From assembly GCF_007644045.2 (NCBI RefSeq), contig NZ_VMDW02000098.1, forward strand, positions 124,001 to 188,000: 64,000 nucleotides of DNA. The letters are read 5' to 3'. Shown one piece after another: positions 46,821 to 59,786 of this stretch. The notes below the pieces were generated by a model that saw nothing but the letters and a program-made list of their open reading frames with translations, ran no database searches and was not told the DNA's origin. The position numbers and the translations under genes are program-made. Every line of letters starts with the position of its first letter. The stretch's first letter is position 1. The stretch comes from Vogesella urethralis (GTDB lineage Bacteria; Pseudomonadota; Gammaproteobacteria; Burkholderiales; Chromobacteriaceae).

Positions 46821-47852
46821 ATGAAACTTACCATTACCCGCCCCGACGACTGGCACTTGCACGTACGCGACGGCGCTGCGCTGGCTGCCGTACTGCCCGA
46901 TACCTGCCGCCAGATGGGCCGCGCCATCATCATGCCCAACCTGAAACCGCCGGTCACGACCGTAGAGATGGCGGCCGCCTACCGCGAGCGCATTCTGGCC
47001 GCCCGCCCGGCGGGCAGTACCTTTGAGCCGCTGATGACGCTGTACCTGACCGAGGCCACCACTGCTGATGAAGTACGCAAGGCCAAGGCCAGCGGCTTCG
47101 TGCACGGTATCAAGTTGTACCCGGCCGGCGCTACCACCAACTCCGACGCTGGTGTGCGTGATGTGAACAATGCCATGGTGGCGCTTGAAGCCATGGCCGA
47201 GGTGGGCATGCCGCTGCTGGTGCATGGAGAAGTCACCGACCCGGCCGTGGATGTATTCGACCGCGAAGCGGTGTTCATCGATACCGTATTCGAGCCGCTG
47301 CTGAAACGCTTGCCCGGCTTGCGCGTGGTGTTCGAACACATCACAACCCGCCAGGCCGCCGAGTACGTGGCCAGCGCCGGTGACAATATTGCCGCCACCA
47401 TCACCGCCCATCACCTGCTGATGAACCGCAATGCTCTGTTTACCGGCGGTATCCGCCCGCACCATTACTGCCTGCCGGTGCTCAAGCGTGAAAGCCACCG
47501 CGAAGCCTTGTTGGCCGCTGCTACCAGCGGTAGCAAGAAATTCTTCCTCGGCACCGACAGTGCGCCGCATGCGCGCCATACCAAGGAAAACGCCTGCGGC
47601 TGTGCCGGCATGTACACCGCCAATGCCGCTATCGAGTTGTACGCCGAGGCATTTGACGCTGCTGGTGCGCTGGACAAGCTGGAAGCGTTTGCCAGTTTCA
47701 ACGGGCCTGACTTTTATCAACTGCCGCGCAACACCGATACCCTAAGCTTGGTACGCGAGCCATGGCAGGTACCGGCCTCGCTGACCTACGGTAACGACGA
47801 ACTGATCCCACTGCGGGCGGAGGAGTATGTGCAATGGCGATGCGTGCCATGA
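46821..47852 (+). CDS. pyrC: Dihydroorotase
   Basis: Class II dihydroorotase of 343 aa (E. coli PyrC 348 aa), which closes carbamoyl-aspartate to dihydroorotate in pyrimidine synthesis. Zinc site: DDWHLHVRD at the N-terminus, the carboxylated Lys in [29 protein letters not shown] and the catalytic Asp in [15 protein letters not shown]. Monocistronic by its flanks. Confidence 0.97.
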   Translation: MKLTITRPDDWHLHVRDGAALAAVLPDTCRQMGRAIIMPNLKPPVTTVEMAAAYRERILAARPAGSTFEPLMTLYLTEATTADEVRKAKASGFVHGIKLYPAGATTNSDAGVRDVNNAMVALEAMAEVGMPLLVHGEVTDPAVDVFDREAVFIDTVFEPLLKRLPGLRVVFEHITTRQAAEYVASAGDNIAATITAHHLLMNRNALFTGGIRPHHYCLPVLKRESHREALLAAATSGSKKFFLGTDSAPHARHTKENACGCAGMYTANAAIELYAEAFDAAGALDKLEAFASFNGPDFYQLPRNTDTLSLVREPWQVPASLTYGNDELIPLRAEEYVQWRCVP

Positions 47853-48030
47853 GTAATGCTCATGTGGCTAGTCCAAAATTGCTTATCTGGAAGGAATAAG
47901 TGCAGGAAATGCTACGCTCGCTCAGCAATGTAACCGCGAAGTGAGGAATCGGGGCTTGTAGTAGCCATGTGTGCTGTGCATAATTGCCTCGCCTTTGCGT
48001 ACTGTATACACACAGTTTGTTTTTCTCGGG

Positions 48031-48052
48031 AGGCCCGCATCAAGACGGGCCT
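48031..48052 (+). promoter_or_regulatory. Hairpin in the oppA leader
   Basis: AGGCCCG and CGGGCCT form a 7-bp stem around an 8-base loop, 27 bp before the oppA ATG, followed by TCTCTGTT. It may be an mRNA-stabilising leader hairpin or a weak attenuator. An upstream TATACA at 48005-48010 is a possible -10 box. Confidence 0.4.
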
Positions 48053-48078
48053 TCTCTGTTCAAGGAGAGCAGGAGAAT

Positions 48079-49695
48079 ATGAAAAAATCGATTTCTTTCA
48101 GCGTCGTAGCAGCTTCCGTTGCCTTCGCCTTTGGTGCTTCCGGCGCCGCATTTGCCGCCAAAGTACCGGCTGGCGTGAAACTGGACCCGAAACAGGAGCT
48201 GGTACGCAGCAACGGTTCCGAGCCGGAGTCCCTGGACATCTCCCAGATCGAGACCACCACCGCCAACAACATCGCCCGTGACCTGTTCGAAGGCCTGACC
48301 GCTGTAGAAAACACCGGCAAGATCGTGCCGGGCGTGGCGGTTAGCTGGAAGCAGAAAGATCCGACTACCTGGATCTTCAACCTGCGCAAAGATGCCAAGT
48401 GGTCCAACGGCGACCCGGTGACCGCTGACGATTTCGTATACTCCTGGCGTCGTACCGTGGATCCGAAGACCGCTACCAAGTACGGTCTGTTCCACGAATT
48501 CATCGCCAACGGCAAAGACATCATGGCTGGCAAAAAACAGCCGTCCGAGCTGGGCATCAAGGCCATCGACAAGAACACCCTGGAAATCAAAACCGAGATC
48601 CCGGTAGCGTTCCTGCCCGACATGCTGGCCAACTCCACCATGGCCCCGCTGCACAAGGCTTCCTTCGAGAAGTTCGGCAAAGATTTCACCAAGCCGGGTA
48701 ACCTGGTGTCCAACGGCGCCTACGTGCTGAAAGACTGGATCCCGAACAGCCGCATCGTACTGGAAAAGAACGCCAAGTACTGGGATGCCAAAAACACCGT
48801 CATCACCAAGGTGACCTTCGACCCGACCGAGAGCGAAGACGCAGCCCTGAAGATGTACAAGGCCGGTCAGGTAGACATGACCCTGCGCATTCCGGCAGGT
48901 ACTTTCCAGGCACTGAAGGCTGAAATGCCGAAAGAACTGAGCGCGCTGAAAAACATCGCGCTGTACTACTACGGTCTGAACAACAAAGATCCGCTGATGA
49001 AGGACAAGCGCGTACGTCAGGCGCTGTCCATGGTGGTGGATCGTGACATCCTGACCCAGAAAATCCTGGGCGAAGGCCAGGTGCCGGCTTACAGCCTGAT
49101 GGTACCGGGTACTGCCGGTGCCGACGTGACCCCGTACGACTGGTCCAAGTGGCCGATGGACAAACGCGTTGCCGAAGCCAAGAAACTGCTGGCTGCTGCA
49201 GGCGTGGCTCCGGGTACCCAGCTGAAGCTGATGTACAACACCTCCGAGTCGCACAAACGCGTTGGTCTGTTCATTTCCTCCGAGTGGAAGACCAAACTGG
49301 GTCTGAACACCTCGATGGAAAACCAGGAATTCAAAGTCTTCCTGAAAACCCGTCACTCTGGCCAGTACCAGGTTGCACGTAACGGCTGGAATGCCGATTA
49401 CAACGACGCCACTACCTTCCTGGACCTGGTGCGTTGCGATAGCGACCAGAATGACCAGCAATACTGCAACAAGAAAGTGGACGAGCTGATTGCCCAGGGC
49501 AACCAGCAAACCGACCAGGCCAAGCGCAAAGCCCTGATGACCCAGGCTTCCAAGCTGGCCATGGACGACTACCCGCTGATCCCGCTGTACCAGTACGTGC
49601 AAGCTCGTACCGTGAAGCCGTACGTTGGTGGCTACTTCACTACCAACAGCTTTGACCGCTTCCGTACCAGCGACTTCTACATTATCAAGAAGTAA
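48079..49695 (+). CDS. oppA: Oligopeptide ABC transporter, periplasmic binding protein
   Basis: Substrate-binding protein of 538 aa with a Sec signal peptide (about 26 residues, ending AFA) and no lipobox. The family 5 signature region is visible: EPESLDISQIETTTANNIARDLFEGL, then WIFNLRKDAKWSNGDPVTADDFVYSW. It captures peptides and delivers them to OppBCDF. E. coli OppA is 543 aa. Codon use is unusually strict (highly expressed type) compared with neighbours. A hairpin terminator follows, before oppB, which should make OppA more abundant than the membrane parts. Confidence 0.95.
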   Translation: MKKSISFSVVAASVAFAFGASGAAFAAKVPAGVKLDPKQELVRSNGSEPESLDISQIETTTANNIARDLFEGLTAVENTGKIVPGVAVSWKQKDPTTWIFNLRKDAKWSNGDPVTADDFVYSWRRTVDPKTATKYGLFHEFIANGKDIMAGKKQPSELGIKAIDKNTLEIKTEIPVAFLPDMLANSTMAPLHKASFEKFGKDFTKPGNLVSNGAYVLKDWIPNSRIVLEKNAKYWDAKNTVITKVTFDPTESEDAALKMYKAGQVDMTLRIPAGTFQALKAEMPKELSALKNIALYYYGLNNKDPLMKDKRVRQALSMVVDRDILTQKILGEGQVPAYSLMVPGTAGADVTPYDWSKWPMDKRVAEAKKLLAAAGVAPGTQLKLMYNTSESHKRVGLFISSEWKTKLGLNTSMENQEFKVFLKTRHSGQYQVARNGWNADYNDATTFLDLVRCDSDQNDQQYCNKKVDELIAQGNQQTDQAKRKALMTQASKLAMDDYPLIPLYQYVQARTVKPYVGGYFTTNSFDRFRTSDFYIIKK

Positions 49696-49704
49696 TTAGT
49701 CGAC

Positions 49705-49742
49705 AGCCCGCCGTGGTCCACTCCGGTGGCCGGGCGGGTTTT
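49705..49742 (+). terminator. Intraoperonic terminator between oppA and oppB
   Basis: AGCCCGCC and GGCGGGTT pair around an inner self-complementary region, followed by TTTTCAC. Leaky termination here would reduce oppBCDF relative to oppA, as known for opp operons. Confidence 0.6.
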
Positions 49743-49832
49743 CACTATGCACTTGGCGCTTTACCGTGCCTACGGCAGCCTCCGGGCAGTTATCCACTGC
49801 CCGGATTGCTTTATGTAGCGCCTACCTCGTCA

Positions 49833-49852
49833 TAGAGCATGCGCATGTTCTA
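49833..49852. promoter_or_regulatory. 20-bp near-perfect dyad upstream of oppB
   Basis: TAGAGCATGC facing GCATGTTCTA has one mismatch and lies 19 bp before the oppB ATG. It is a candidate operator or mRNA hairpin. No regulator gene is nearby. Confidence 0.45.
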
Positions 49853-49871
49853 GGTACATGGAGTTTTTCCG

Positions 49872-50807
49872 ATGTGGTCTTACGTAATCAAGCGTGTTTT
49901 TGGCGCCATCCCGACGGTGTTTGCCGTGGTGACGCTCTGTTTCATCATGCTCCAGCTCGCCCCCGGCGGCCCTTTTGACGGCGAAAAGAAAATCGCCCCC
50001 GAGGTGCTGGCCAACCTGGAAGCCAAATATCACCTGAATGAGCCGCTGCACGTGCAGTTCGGCTATTACATCAATAACTTGCTGCATGGCGACCTGGGCG
50101 CGTCCTTCCGCTATGCAGACTGGTCGGTCAACCAGCTGGTGGCCCAGGCGCTGCCGAAGTCGGCCGCCATCGGCGGTTCGGCACTGCTGATCGCCGTGGT
50201 GCTGGGTATCACGCTGGGGGTCATCGCTGCCCTGCGCCAGAACAGCATCGCCGACTACTTCGTGATGTTCCTGGGTAACTTCGGTCATGCTGTGCCGTCG
50301 TTCGTGACCGGCCCGATCCTGATCCTGTTCTTCGCGCTGTGGATGAAAGTGGTGCCGGCCGGTGGCTGGTCGTACGACGACCCGAACTGGAGCATCTTCC
50401 ACTTTGCCATCCTGCCGGTGGCCCTGCTCACCATCGTCAACGTGGCGACGCTGGGTCGTGTGATGCGCGGTAGCCTGATTGAAGTGATGAATTCCAACTT
50501 CATCCGTACTGCCAAGGCCAAAGGCCTGCCGATGCGCGTCATTGTGATGCGCCATGCGTTGCGCCCCGCGCTGCTGCCGGTGGTGACCTTGCTGGGCCCG
50601 ATGGCGGTATCTGCCATCGCGCAAGCGGTGGTAACCGAGTCCATCTTCTCCATCCCCGGCCTCGGCCGTCTGCTGGTCACTGGCGCGGTCAACCGCGACT
50701 ACACGCTGGTACTGGGTCTGGTTGTGCTGGTAGCGGTGTTTACCGTGGTGTTCAACCTGATTGTCGATATCGTCTACGCGATGCTCGACCCGCGTATCCG
50801 TTACTGA
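49872..50807 (+). CDS. oppB: Oligopeptide ABC transporter permease OppB
   Basis: Inner-membrane permease of 311 aa with six helices. It has the VIKRVFGAIPTVFAVVTLCF start, the YRLNEPLHVQFGYY-like segment (here YHLNEPLHVQFGYY) and the EAA loop RTAKAKGLPMRVIVMRHALRPALLPVVT that docks the ATPases. E. coli OppB is 306 aa. Confidence 0.96.
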   Translation: MWSYVIKRVFGAIPTVFAVVTLCFIMLQLAPGGPFDGEKKIAPEVLANLEAKYHLNEPLHVQFGYYINNLLHGDLGASFRYADWSVNQLVAQALPKSAAIGGSALLIAVVLGITLGVIAALRQNSIADYFVMFLGNFGHAVPSFVTGPILILFFALWMKVVPAGGWSYDDPNWSIFHFAILPVALLTIVNVATLGRVMRGSLIEVMNSNFIRTAKAKGLPMRVIVMRHALRPALLPVVTLLGPMAVSAIAQAVVTESIFSIPGLGRLLVTGAVNRDYTLVLGLVVLVAVFTVVFNLIVDIVYAMLDPRIRY

Positions 50808-50820
50808 TCGGGAGCTTTAC

Positions 50821-51732
50821 ATGAATACCAAAACCAAAAACGAGCAGCTGGTCAGCACGCTGTCCAATATCAGCGAAGTGGTGGAAGGCCGCAGCCCGTG
50901 GGCTGACGCGCGCCGCCGCTTCATGAAGAACAAGGCCGCCGTGGCCTCGCTGGTTATCCTGATCCTGATCGCGCTGACCATCATCATCGGCCCGCATCTG
51001 CTGCAGCACACGCACGATGCTACCGACTGGAATGCGCTGAGCCTGGCGCCGACCATGGAAAACGGCCACTACCTGGGTACCGACGAACTGGGTCGCGACC
51101 TATTGGCGCGTACCCTGCAGGGCGGTGGCATCACCTTCCAGGTGGGTATTGTCGGCACCCTGGTGTCGGTGATCATCGGTGTGTCCTGGGGCGCTATCGC
51201 CGGCTTCTTCGGCGGCAAGGTCGACGCGCTGATGATGCGTATCGTCGATGTACTGTACGCGCTGCCGTTCATGCTGTTCGCCATCCTGCTGATGACCTTC
51301 TTTGGCCGTGACCTGTACCTGATGTTCGTGGCATTGGGGGCGATCTCTTGGCTGGACATGGCGCGTATCGTGCGTGGCCAGACCCTGTCGCTGAAGTCCA
51401 AGGAGTTCGTCGAGGCAGCGCACGCCATCGGTGTGTCGCAGTTCTCCATCATTTTCCGTCACATCGTGCCCAACCTGCTGGGCATCGTGGTGGTGTACGC
51501 CACCATCACCATTCCGGGTGTGATCATGACCGAATCGGTACTGTCGTTCCTGGGTCTGGGCGTGCAAGAGCCCAATACCAGCTGGGGTGTACTGGTACAG
51601 GAAGGCCAGAAAGTCATGGAAAGCCAGCCGTGGATGCTGCTGGTGCCGGGCATTTTCCTGTCGGTGACCCTGTACTGTGCCAACTATGTCGGTGACGGCC
51701 TGCGCGATGCGCTGGACCCGAAAGATCGCTAA
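50821..51732 (+). CDS. oppC: Oligopeptide ABC transporter permease OppC
   Basis: Inner-membrane permease of 303 aa, partner of OppB. It has an N-terminal OppC_N segment (SPWADARRRFMKNKAAVASLVIL), HYLGTDELGRDLLARTLQGG and the EAA loop VEAAHAIGVSQFSIIFRHIVPNLLG. The start is the ATG at 50821 after GGGAG, 13 bp downstream of oppB. Confidence 0.96.
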   Translation: MNTKTKNEQLVSTLSNISEVVEGRSPWADARRRFMKNKAAVASLVILILIALTIIIGPHLLQHTHDATDWNALSLAPTMENGHYLGTDELGRDLLARTLQGGGITFQVGIVGTLVSVIIGVSWGAIAGFFGGKVDALMMRIVDVLYALPFMLFAILLMTFFGRDLYLMFVALGAISWLDMARIVRGQTLSLKSKEFVEAAHAIGVSQFSIIFRHIVPNLLGIVVVYATITIPGVIMTESVLSFLGLGVQEPNTSWGVLVQEGQKVMESQPWMLLVPGIFLSVTLYCANYVGDGLRDALDPKDR

Positions 51733-51747
51733 CCCGGGGAGGACGAC

Positions 51748-52744
<997 letters not shown>

Positions 52745-52752
<8 letters not shown>

Positions 52753-53734
52753 TAACCGTCAACCCATTCTGTCGGTACGCAACGTCAAGGTGCACTTCAA
52801 GGTCGCCGGTGGCAAAGACTGGCCGTGGACCCCGAAGAAAACCCTGAAAGCCGTGGACGGCGTCAGCTTCGACCTGTACGCAGGCGAAACGCTGGGTGTC
52901 GTGGGCGAGTCCGGTTGTGGCAAGTCCACGCTGAGCCGCGCCATCCTGAACCTGATTCCGGCCACCGATGGCGAAATCGTGTGGATGGGCAAAGACCTGC
53001 GCAAGGGCAGCGCCAAAGACTGGCTGAACGTGCGCAAGGACATCCAGATGATCTTCCAGGATCCGCTGGCGTCGCTGAACCCGCGCATGACCATCGCCCA
53101 GATCATCGGCGAACCGCTGCGTGTACACCGCCCGGAGCTGTCCAACGATGAAGTGATGAAGCGCGTGCGCGCGATGATGGTGAAAGTGGGTCTGCGCGAG
53201 CAGATGATCAACCGTTACCCGCACGAGTTTTCCGGCGGCCAGTGCCAGCGTATCGGTATTGCCCGCGCACTGATTCTGGAACCCAAGCTCATCATCTGTG
53301 ACGAGCCGGTGTCGGCGCTGGACGTGTCCATTCAGGCCCAGATCATCAACCTGCTGAAAGAACTGCAACGCGAGATGGGCCTGGCGCTGATCTTCATTGC
53401 GCACGATCTGGCGGTAGTGAAGCACATCTCCGACCGCATCCTGGTGATGTACCTGGGCCGCGAGATGGAGCTGGCCGAGAAGCACGCGCTGTACGACAAG
53501 CCAGTACACCCGTACACCAAGGCGCTGCTGTCTGCCATTCCGATCCCTGACCCGAAGCTGGAGCGCAGCAAGACCATCCAGATCCTGCAGGGCGACCTGC
53601 CCAGCCCGCTCAACCCGCCGTCCGGCTGCGTGTTCCGTACCCGCTGCCCGAGCGCGCAGGAGCGTTGCGGCAAGGAAGCGATCAAGCTGCACCCGGTAAC
53701 GCCGCAAACGCAGACCTCCTGCTTGCTGGCTTAA
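52745..53734 (+). CDS. oppF: Oligopeptide ABC transporter ATPase OppF
   Basis: Second ATPase of 329 aa. Walker A GESGCGKST, signature FSGGQCQRIG, Walker B LIICDEPVSALD, and the C-terminal GCVFRTRCPSAQERC cysteine cluster. An insert KDWPWTPKKTLKAVDGV at the start is typical of OppF. It starts at ATG 52745 within the end of oppD and closes the operon. Confidence 0.96.
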
Positions 53735-53742
53735 GGCCAGGG

Positions 53743-53760
53743 TTGGCCGCATGCGGCCAA
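53743..53760. repeat. Perfect palindrome of two TTGGCCGC words after oppF
   Basis: TTGGCCGCATGCGGCCAA is an 18-bp perfect palindrome, 8 bp after the oppF stop. It pairs two copies of the repeated word around AT. No T-run follows it; a proper terminator lies 24 bp further on. Confidence 0.9.
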
Positions 53761-53784
53761 GCTGCTGGGGCACCGACGACCATG

Positions 53785-53818
53785 CCACCCACTGATTTCA
53801 GTGGGTGGTATTTTTTTG
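53785..53818 (+). terminator. Terminator of the opp operon
   Basis: CCACCCACTG, ATTT loop, CAGTGGGTGG and then TATTTTTTT. A textbook intrinsic terminator 50 bp after oppF. Confidence 0.95.
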
Positions 53819-54066
53819 TCCGGCGGATGGCCATGCCGCATCGGGCCTGCTTATTCTGCCGCGCGCGATCACCGCCGTGCTTGTCGGCTTTGCGTCCGCC
53901 GGCAAGGCCTAGGTTGCCAGCTGCTTATACTTGCCGGCCATGCCGTCGGTGCAAGGCTCACACCGGCGCCTCTACAAGGGCTGGCAGCAGGCCGGCCGGG
54001 CGCTTGCCGCGGTTTTACCACCCGGCTATCACGCTAGCCTCTGGGTGCGCCAGCCGCCTGGCATGA

Positions 54067-54095
54067 AAAAACCGGCGCACGGGGCGCCGGTTTTT
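54067..54095 (-). terminator. Terminator of secA
   Basis: AAAAACCGGCGC and GCGCCGGTTTTT form a 12-bp stem with a 5-base loop. It lies 18 bp beyond the secA stop on the minus strand and reads out into TTTTT on either strand. Confidence 0.9.
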
Positions 54096-54112
54096 GCAGG
54101 GCAGGGTGGCGA

Positions 54113-56815
<2,703 letters not shown>

Positions 56816-57064
56816 CGTGTGGACATCCAGCGGCCAGCGGGCCGATAAAAATGGCTAAAAGTGTAGCACAGGCAAACCTTCTTTTAATGGGGGCATTGCT
56901 GACCGGTATCAAGTGCCTGTGCGATGGACCAGTGTCTGTTTATGGAAATGCCATGCCATGCTCTAAACAAACGTATGAGCGTAAACGCCCTGTCATGCAG
57001 GCAGCTTAGCCTTATTGGCCAGTGCTGACTGTAACGACAGATAACAACGACACGAGGAGAAGCA

Positions 57065-59077
57065 ATGGATCGCAGACAATTCCTGAAAAGCGGGGGCTTT
57101 CTGACCGTTTCCGCCGCCACGCTGGGCCTGAGCGGCTGTTTTGGTAGCGGTGGCGGAGGCGATAGCCCGCGCAGTTATACCTTCCCGCAGGGGGTGGCCT
57201 CCGGCGACCCGCAACCGGACAGCCTGGTGCTGTGGACGCGGCTGGGCGACGCCAGCGCCGACACCGCCGTCACGCTGGAGCTGTCTACCAGCGCCGGCTT
57301 TGCCAGCGTGCTGCACAGCGTTACCGTTACCGCCCAGGCGCAATGGGATTACACCGTGCGCCACAAGGTGACCGCGCTGCAGCCGGGCACCGTTTACTAC
57401 TACCGCTTCCGCGCCGGCAGCAGCGTCAGCCAGGTTGGCCGCAGCAAGACGGCGCCGGCCGCCGGCACCCCGCTGTCGCAGCTGAAGTTCGCCTTCGTGT
57501 CGTGCCAGGACTGGAGCGTCAACCACTGGGCCGCGTTTGACGAGCTGCTGCAGCAAGACCTGGACTTCGTGGTGCACCTGGGCGATTACATCTACGAAAC
57601 CGTCGGTGCGGCGTTCCAGACCGGCAAGGTAGAAAGCCGCCACAGCCAGATCACGCTGCCCAACGGCACCAAGCGTAGCGATGGTGCCAGCTACGCCACC
57701 ACGCTGGCCGACTACCGTACGCTGTACAAAACCTACCGTAGCGACAGCCGCCTGCAGGCCTTGCACGCAGCCTTCCCGGTGATTGCGGTATGGGACGATC
57801 ACGAATTCAGCGACGACGCCTGGCAAGACCGCCAGACCTACAGCACTGGCGACGACGCCAGCAAGGCCACCAGCCGCCGCCGTGACGCCAACCAGGCGTG
57901 GTTCGAGTACATGCCGGCCGACGTCAGCTTTGACGCGGCCAACCCTTCGTTCCAGAACATCCGTATCTACCGTGCCTTCAGTTTCGGCAATCTGGCCACC
58001 CTGGTGATGACCGACCAGCGCCTGTTCCGTGCCGACCACGTCATTCCCGAAGTTGGTGCCGGCAGCGAAGTGGGTAGCCGTTACTTCGTGCCCAAGTCCA
58101 CGCTGGCCGCGGTGGAAAGCCAGAAGATGACCGCCGCCGGCGGCAGCCTGGACCCGGTGTCCATTCTGGGCAGCACCCAGCGCCAGTGGTGGAAAGACCG
58201 CATGAGCGCGGCCAATACCACCTGGAAGCTGTGGGGCAACGAGGTGTCGCTGTTGCGCATGCAGGTGAACGGCACGCAGGCGGTGGCCGGCATGATGGTA
58301 CAAAGCCTGATCGCGGCCAACGCGGGCCTGGCAGCTTTGCAAAGCCAGCTCACCACCGCACTGGTGAGCGACCTCACCACCGCGGCAGCCGCCGTACCCA
58401 GCGCCAGCAAAGCCACCCAGGCGCCGGCGCCGGCCTACACCCAGACCAAAGCCGTGCTGGCGCTGGCCGGCGTCAGCGGCACCGTGTTCGACGCCGGCAT
58501 CAAGCCGCAGCTGGACGCCGCGCTGCCACCGGCACAGTTCTTCGACACCTTCCTGCTGAATGCTGACCAGTGGGACGGCTATAACGCCGAGCGCAAGGCG
58601 CTGCTGCAGCACCTGAAAGACAACGCCATCGGCAATGTGGTGGCGCTCACCGGCGACATCCACGCCTTCTTCGCCGGCAGCGTGATGGATGACTTCGACG
58701 CCGCCAGCCCGGTGCCGGTGATGGTGGATCTGGTCACCGCCGGCATTTCCAGCAACTCGTTCTACAGCTACTTCGAAAGCGTGGTGGACGGCAACGCCGC
58801 CTTCGCCAAGACCAAGCCACTGATCTACACCGAGCAGGGCGGGGTGCGGACCAATACTTTCAACAGCACGCTGACGACGTTCAACCCGTGGCTGAAGGTG
58901 GCCAATACCGACGCTCAGGGCTACGCCATCGTCACCCTGACGCCGGCCAAGCTCAGCTGCAGCTTCCATACGCTGAAGCCGCTGGCCGCCGGTGCAGCGC
59001 CGGCTTTGCCCGCCACGCGCAGCATTACGCGGCTGGAAGTGGCCGCCGGCAGCCCGACAGTCACGGTGCTGGCATAA
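57065..59077 (+). CDS. phoD: PhoD-family alkaline phosphatase (Tat-exported, putative lipoprotein)
   Basis: Protein of 670 aa. The N-terminus DRRQFLKSGGFLTVSA is a twin-arginine signal, followed by LGLSGCFG, a lipobox whose Cys may be lipidated, and then a Gly/Ser spacer. A fibronectin-like N domain comes next (SYTFPQGVASGDPQPDSLVLWTRL). The metallophosphatase core follows, with FAFVSCQDW, VVHLGDYIYE, WDDHEF and LTGDIHAFFAGSV. Such enzymes release phosphate from phosphodiesters outside the inner membrane. GAGGAG lies before the ATG. A CTGTCAT half-site at 56990 is only a weak hint of PhoB control. An inserted alanine-rich stretch (about residues 420-470) is not typical of Bacillus PhoD. Confidence 0.9.
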   Translation: MDRRQFLKSGGFLTVSAATLGLSGCFGSGGGGDSPRSYTFPQGVASGDPQPDSLVLWTRLGDASADTAVTLELSTSAGFASVLHSVTVTAQAQWDYTVRHKVTALQPGTVYYYRFRAGSSVSQVGRSKTAPAAGTPLSQLKFAFVSCQDWSVNHWAAFDELLQQDLDFVVHLGDYIYETVGAAFQTGKVESRHSQITLPNGTKRSDGASYATTLADYRTLYKTYRSDSRLQALHAAFPVIAVWDDHEFSDDAWQDRQTYSTGDDASKATSRRRDANQAWFEYMPADVSFDAANPSFQNIRIYRAFSFGNLATLVMTDQRLFRADHVIPEVGAGSEVGSRYFVPKSTLAAVESQKMTAAGGSLDPVSILGSTQRQWWKDRMSAANTTWKLWGNEVSLLRMQVNGTQAVAGMMVQSLIAANAGLAALQSQLTTALVSDLTTAAAAVPSASKATQAPAPAYTQTKAVLALAGVSGTVFDAGIKPQLDAALPPAQFFDTFLLNADQWDGYNAERKALLQHLKDNAIGNVVALTGDIHAFFAGSVMDDFDAASPVPVMVDLVTAGISSNSFYSYFESVVDGNAAFAKTKPLIYTEQGGVRTNTFNSTLTTFNPWLKVANTDAQGYAIVTLTPAKLSCSFHTLKPLAAGAAPALPATRSITRLEVAAGSPTVTVLA

Positions 59078-59091
59078 GTACCGGAAAGCCT

Positions 59092-59120
59092 GCGGCCAAC
59101 TTGCGTGGCAGCTTGGCCGC
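59092..59120. repeat. Inverted pair of GCGGCCAA words after phoD
   Basis: GCGGCCAA at 59092 and TTGGCCGC at 59113 form an 8-bp stem with a 13-base loop, 15 bp after the phoD stop. There is no T-run. It is another paired instance of the repeated word in a gene-free gap. Confidence 0.85.
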
Positions 59121-59188
59121 ATGGCTTGCAGCGCCGCACAGGCAGCAGATCGGCTACACTCTGCTGCCTGTGTTTTTTGGTGCCCGCC

Positions 59189-59620
59189 ATGTCCTCACAA
59201 CCGCTACGTCAGTTCAGCCAGCGCGATGCGCGCCTGGCCGACCTTACTACTGCTGCCCAGGCCATCCTGACGCTGGACAAGGCCTTCAAGCGCCTGCTGC
59301 CGGGCCAGCTGGGCCAGCATTGCCAGGTGGCCTGCGTGCGCGACGGCGAGCTGGTGGTGTATGCGCACAACAGTACCGTGGCTGCCCGCCTGCGGCTGCT
59401 GGGCAATAGCGTTATCGCCCCGCTGACCCGCCAAGGCTACCCGCTGCGCAGCCTGCGGGTGAAGGTGCTGCCCACGCCGCCCAAGCCCGTCCGCAGCAAG
59501 TCGTTCCAGCTGTCCGATGCCGGCCTGCAAGCCTTTGCCCAAGCTGCTGACACGGTGCGTAACCCGGTAGTGAAGGACGCGCTGAATTCGCTGCTGCGTC
59601 ACCATCGCGCCAAGTCCTGA
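59189..59620 (+). CDS. DUF721 (DciA-like) protein
   Basis: Protein of 143 aa with the DUF721 core: AQAILTLDKAFKRLLPGQLGQHCQVACVRDGELVVYAHNSTVAARLRLLG, then LRVKVLP. DciA proteins of this family help load the replicative helicase in bacteria without DnaC. Many beta-proteobacteria carry a DUF721 gene near secA, as here, with only phoD between. The start is the ATG at 59189. This member is short and lacks an extended C-terminal domain. Confidence 0.8.
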   Translation: MSSQPLRQFSQRDARLADLTTAAQAILTLDKAFKRLLPGQLGQHCQVACVRDGELVVYAHNSTVAARLRLLGNSVIAPLTRQGYPLRSLRVKVLPTPPKPVRSKSFQLSDAGLQAFAQAADTVRNPVVKDALNSLLRHHRAKS

Positions 59621-59722
59621 GTAGTGGCCGGCCGCCGTCTGGCGGTCTGGTGACGCACCGCACTGTCATGCTGGCGTGATCCTTGCATGGTATCCCTGAC
59701 CGCAAAGCCTCAAGCTAGCCCG

Positions 59723-59738
59723 CCTGCCGCGCGGCAGG
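59723..59738. repeat. 16-bp perfect palindrome upstream of DUF3422 gene
   Basis: CCTGCCGCGCGGCAGG lies 49 bp before the DUF3422 ATG. It may form a hairpin or serve as an operator. No T-run follows. Confidence 0.5.
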
Positions 59739-59786
59739 TAAGCTGCCGGGCAGAAGCCGCAGAGCTTCGCCATCAGGGATAAACCA

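Larger units (their letters stand above)
53735..54112. other. Gene-free gap between oppF and secA
   Basis: About 380 bp tail-to-tail. It holds a palindromic GTTGGCCGC pair (53743-53760), a strong oppF terminator (53785-53818) and the secA terminator (54067-54095). Between 53820 and 54060 I see GC-rich DNA with no coding character and no clear signal. Confidence 0.7.

Noticed and set aside
56990-57056. Possible Pho box upstream of phoD
   Set aside because: CTGTCAT at 56990 is a good half-site, but no second half-site stands at the required spacing. AACGACA repeats near 57032 do not fit the PhoB consensus.
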